64,000 nt of DNA from Mucilaginibacter jinjuensis (GTDB lineage Bacteria > Bacteroidota > Bacteroidia > Sphingobacteriales > Sphingobacteriaceae), in the NCBI RefSeq assembly GCF_028596025.1, contig NZ_CP117167.1, forward strand, positions 2,728,001-2,792,000. Reading direction: 5' to 3'. A program made the translations under genes and the position numbers. The notes below the pieces were generated by a model. That model saw only the letters and a program-made list of their open reading frames with translations, had not been told where the DNA came from and did not search any database. This document shows positions 62,372 to 64,000 of this stretch, one piece after another. Numbering within the stretch: the first letter of the stretch is position 1; each line of letters starts with the position of its first letter.

Positions 62372-63724
62372 ATGAAGATCCAAACCAAAATAACGCTACA
62401 CTTTTTAGCCCTGTCAACAGCTATTTTGTTGTTGCTGAATGCTTTTATTTTATATTTCGAATACCAGTTTAACTACAAAGATTTTTTTAAACGGCTGGAA
62501 GCGAGGGTAAACATAACAGCAGATATCCGCCTGTTCCCCGACGAAAAGACAAAAGCTTATCAGGAAGTTCGTAACCGTTATTTAGAGAAACTGGACGCGG
62601 AGAAAGAACAATTAATTAAGTCTGGCCCCGATGGTAAGTTCACCAACCCCGGCTTGCCAAAAGTTTTCTTTAATGACGTAATTAATAACGGCAATGCCGA
62701 ATTTAAAAAGAACAACCAGTTTTATGCCGGTAAAATAGTTAAGCATGGCGATGATAAGTACCTCGTAGTAGTTTCGGCACAAAACCCTTATGGCCTGCTT
62801 GAAATACAGGAATTGCAGGAGGTGTTATTCTATGGTTTTATAGGTTCGGTTATCATTATTTTATTTGCCGGTAAGGCGTTCTCGTTCTACATATTTGCCC
62901 CGGTGCGTAAATTGACTGATAAGGTAAACACCATTACATCAAGCAACCTACACATGCGGCTGGAGCATACCGGTAAGGATGAGATTGCCGAACTATCCGA
63001 AACTTTTAACAACATGCTTAACCGGCTCGAAACAGCCTTTGAAACACAGAATAACTTTGTAAGCAACGCCTCGCACGAGCTACGCACGCCACTTACTATT
63101 ATTAACAGCGAGGTTGAACTGGCCATTAATAAAACTAAAACTGATAGTGAAGAGCACACCATATTAACTACCATCCAGTCAGAAACCAATAAGTTAACGC
63201 AGATATTGAACGGCCTTTTAACCCTGGCCCAATCGGGCTACGATGGTAAAAAGCAAAACTGGCAAACCATCCGTATCGATGAACTAATTTGGGAAGCTAT
63301 ATCCTCAGTGAAAAAAATTCAGCCGCAAAGCGATATTGAGGTTGATTTTGCAGATATACCTAGTGATGAGCAACTGCTTAATGTTTCCGGCAATAATAAC
63401 CTGTTAAACCTTGCCATAACCAATATTATCAGTAATGCCTGTAAATATTCGGAGTTCAGGTTGGTAACCGTAAAGCTGAGCATCGAAGATAAAAAGGTGA
63501 TCATATCCATTAAAGATTTGGGCATCGGTATCCCGGCTACTGAACTGCAGCATATTTTCGTGCCATTTTTTCGCGCATCTAATACTCATGAATTTAAAGG
63601 CCATGGTGTTGGGTTGCCGCTTGCGCTTAATATCATCAGGTTACATAAAGGGAGCATCGGTATCCGGTCGGAAGTTAATATGGGGACGGATATCCAGGTG
63701 TTTTTGCCTGCGGCGAGTGCTTAG
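62372..63724 (+). CDS. HAMP histidine kinase
   Basis: 450 residues. TM1 at ~8-29, a ~120-residue periplasmic domain, TM2 at ~150-176, HAMP (~178-230: PVRKLTDKVNTITSSNLHMR), HisKA with His235 in VSNASHELRTPLTIINSEVE, then HATPase_c: N box NLAITNIISNACKYSE, G1 IKDLGIGIP, G2 GHGVGLPLALNIIRLHKGSI. Cognate regulator 2 bp upstream; the two-gene operon has no other member in view. The sensed signal is unknown. Confidence 0.95.
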   Translation: MKIQTKITLHFLALSTAILLLLNAFILYFEYQFNYKDFFKRLEARVNITADIRLFPDEKTKAYQEVRNRYLEKLDAEKEQLIKSGPDGKFTNPGLPKVFFNDVINNGNAEFKKNNQFYAGKIVKHGDDKYLVVVSAQNPYGLLEIQELQEVLFYGFIGSVIIILFAGKAFSFYIFAPVRKLTDKVNTITSSNLHMRLEHTGKDEIAELSETFNNMLNRLETAFETQNNFVSNASHELRTPLTIINSEVELAINKTKTDSEEHTILTTIQSETNKLTQILNGLLTLAQSGYDGKKQNWQTIRIDELIWEAISSVKKIQPQSDIEVDFADIPSDEQLLNVSGNNNLLNLAITNIISNACKYSEFRLVTVKLSIEDKKVIISIKDLGIGIPATELQHIFVPFFRASNTHEFKGHGVGLPLALNIIRLHKGSIGIRSEVNMGTDIQVFLPAASA

Positions 63725-63740
63725 ATCAATTAAATGGCCT

Positions 63741-63812
63741 GTCACACTGAGCTCCGTCGAAGTGTCGCGCGTAGAGGCCTCTGCACCATACTTCGACGAA
63801 GCTCAGTATGAC
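63741..63812. repeat. Palindromic repeat, family 5
   Basis: Arms GTCACACTGAGCTCCGTCGA (from 63741) and CGACGAAGCTCAGTATGAC (to 63812) pair with few mismatches; the centre has AGAGGCCTCT. Related pieces are at 12733-12816 and within 35273-35390. Confidence 0.8.
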
Positions 63813-63924
63813 ACCCTACGCTCTTAAAGAAGTCACCCTTAAAACTCTAATCAAATTCTAATAAGTCTCTTAGAGGTTCTTAATTATTGCGCGCTACTCT
63901 TGTATCAAAGCAAAATTAATTACC

Positions 63925-64000
63925 ATGAAAACACTGCTCATACCAACCGACTTTAAATTACAGTCGCTAAACTGCATACCGCAACTTACGCAGCAGTTTT
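63925..64000 (+). CDS. 5' end of a gene cut by the window edge (possibly universal-stress-like)
   Basis: Twenty-five codons are visible (MKTLLIPTDFKLQSLNCIPQ). The start KTLLIPTDF resembles the first strand and nucleotide loop of UspA-type proteins in Bacteroidota, but this is too little to decide. Confidence 0.45.
   Translation, partial: MKTLLIPTDFKLQSLNCIPQLTQQF

Overview
The window is a gene-dense chromosomal stretch of a Bacteroidota bacterium, most likely Sphingobacteriaceae (Mucilaginibacter- or Pedobacter-like). This is inferred from the protein families present (DUF4199, DUF5020, bacterial GH3-like protein, DUF1080, DUF6807, a BatA-type protein), from promoter-like elements of the Bacteroidota type (TTG about 19-21 bp upstream of TAnnTTTG), from weak use of Shine-Dalgarno sites, and from spacers full of short palindromic repeats. 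No rRNA, tRNA, CRISPR array, prophage or transposase gene was seen. Both window edges cut genes: the 3' part of clpB on the left and the first 25 codons of a small protein on the right.

Layout. 0-13.5 kb is mostly housekeeping: clpB end, a YdcF-type envelope protein, an M16 peptidase pair (one active, one motif-less), guaB, a LOG-family nucleosidase, a small divergent HTH pair beside a 20-copy heptamer array, a secreted M19 dipeptidase and trxB. 13.7-25.3 kb has a secreted GH20 hexosaminidase, a lipoprotein with a lysine-rich tail, a TPR histidine kinase, a BatA-like membrane protein, a degenerate dihydroorotase followed by two conserved unknown genes, an AraC regulator and a PEBP protein. 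25.4-36.5 kb is mostly minus strand: rseP, dxr, a GH3-like protein, a membrane protein, two GT2 glycosyltransferases and a UDP-glucuronate 4-epimerase, which suggests envelope biogenesis. 37-48.4 kb has mqo, a phytoene-desaturase-like flavoprotein, a ThuA-like protein, and a DUF1080 / Gfo-Idh-MocA / DUF6807 group that looks like 3-keto-sugar or glycoside metabolism in the periplasm.

48.4-56.2 kb is the most coherent accessory region. A TetR regulator, a DHA2-type MFS exporter with a short-chain dehydrogenase, a FabF-type ketosynthase, a leucine-carboxymethyltransferase-like methyltransferase and a dihydrolipoyl dehydrogenase lie together. Five copies of a palindrome ATACC-N4-GGTAY sit in front of these transcription units, four of them inside or touching promoter-like elements. 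I read this as one local TetR regulon joining efflux, fatty-acyl or polyketide-type synthesis and redox. 56.3-64 kb has a DUF2867 reductase, a MarR/aminoglycoside-phosphotransferase-like pair, an ArsR/old-yellow-enzyme operon with a duplicated operator, an outer-membrane-type protein and an OmpR/histidine-kinase pair.

The spacers hold at least six families of inverted or palindromic repeats, often truncated, inverted or inserted in one another. The largest is a roughly 405 bp MITE-like unit with 36 bp terminal inverted repeats at 54.1 kb, whose relatives form a mosaic at 36.6-37.2 kb and 12.8-13.1 kb. All function calls are from reading the sequence only.
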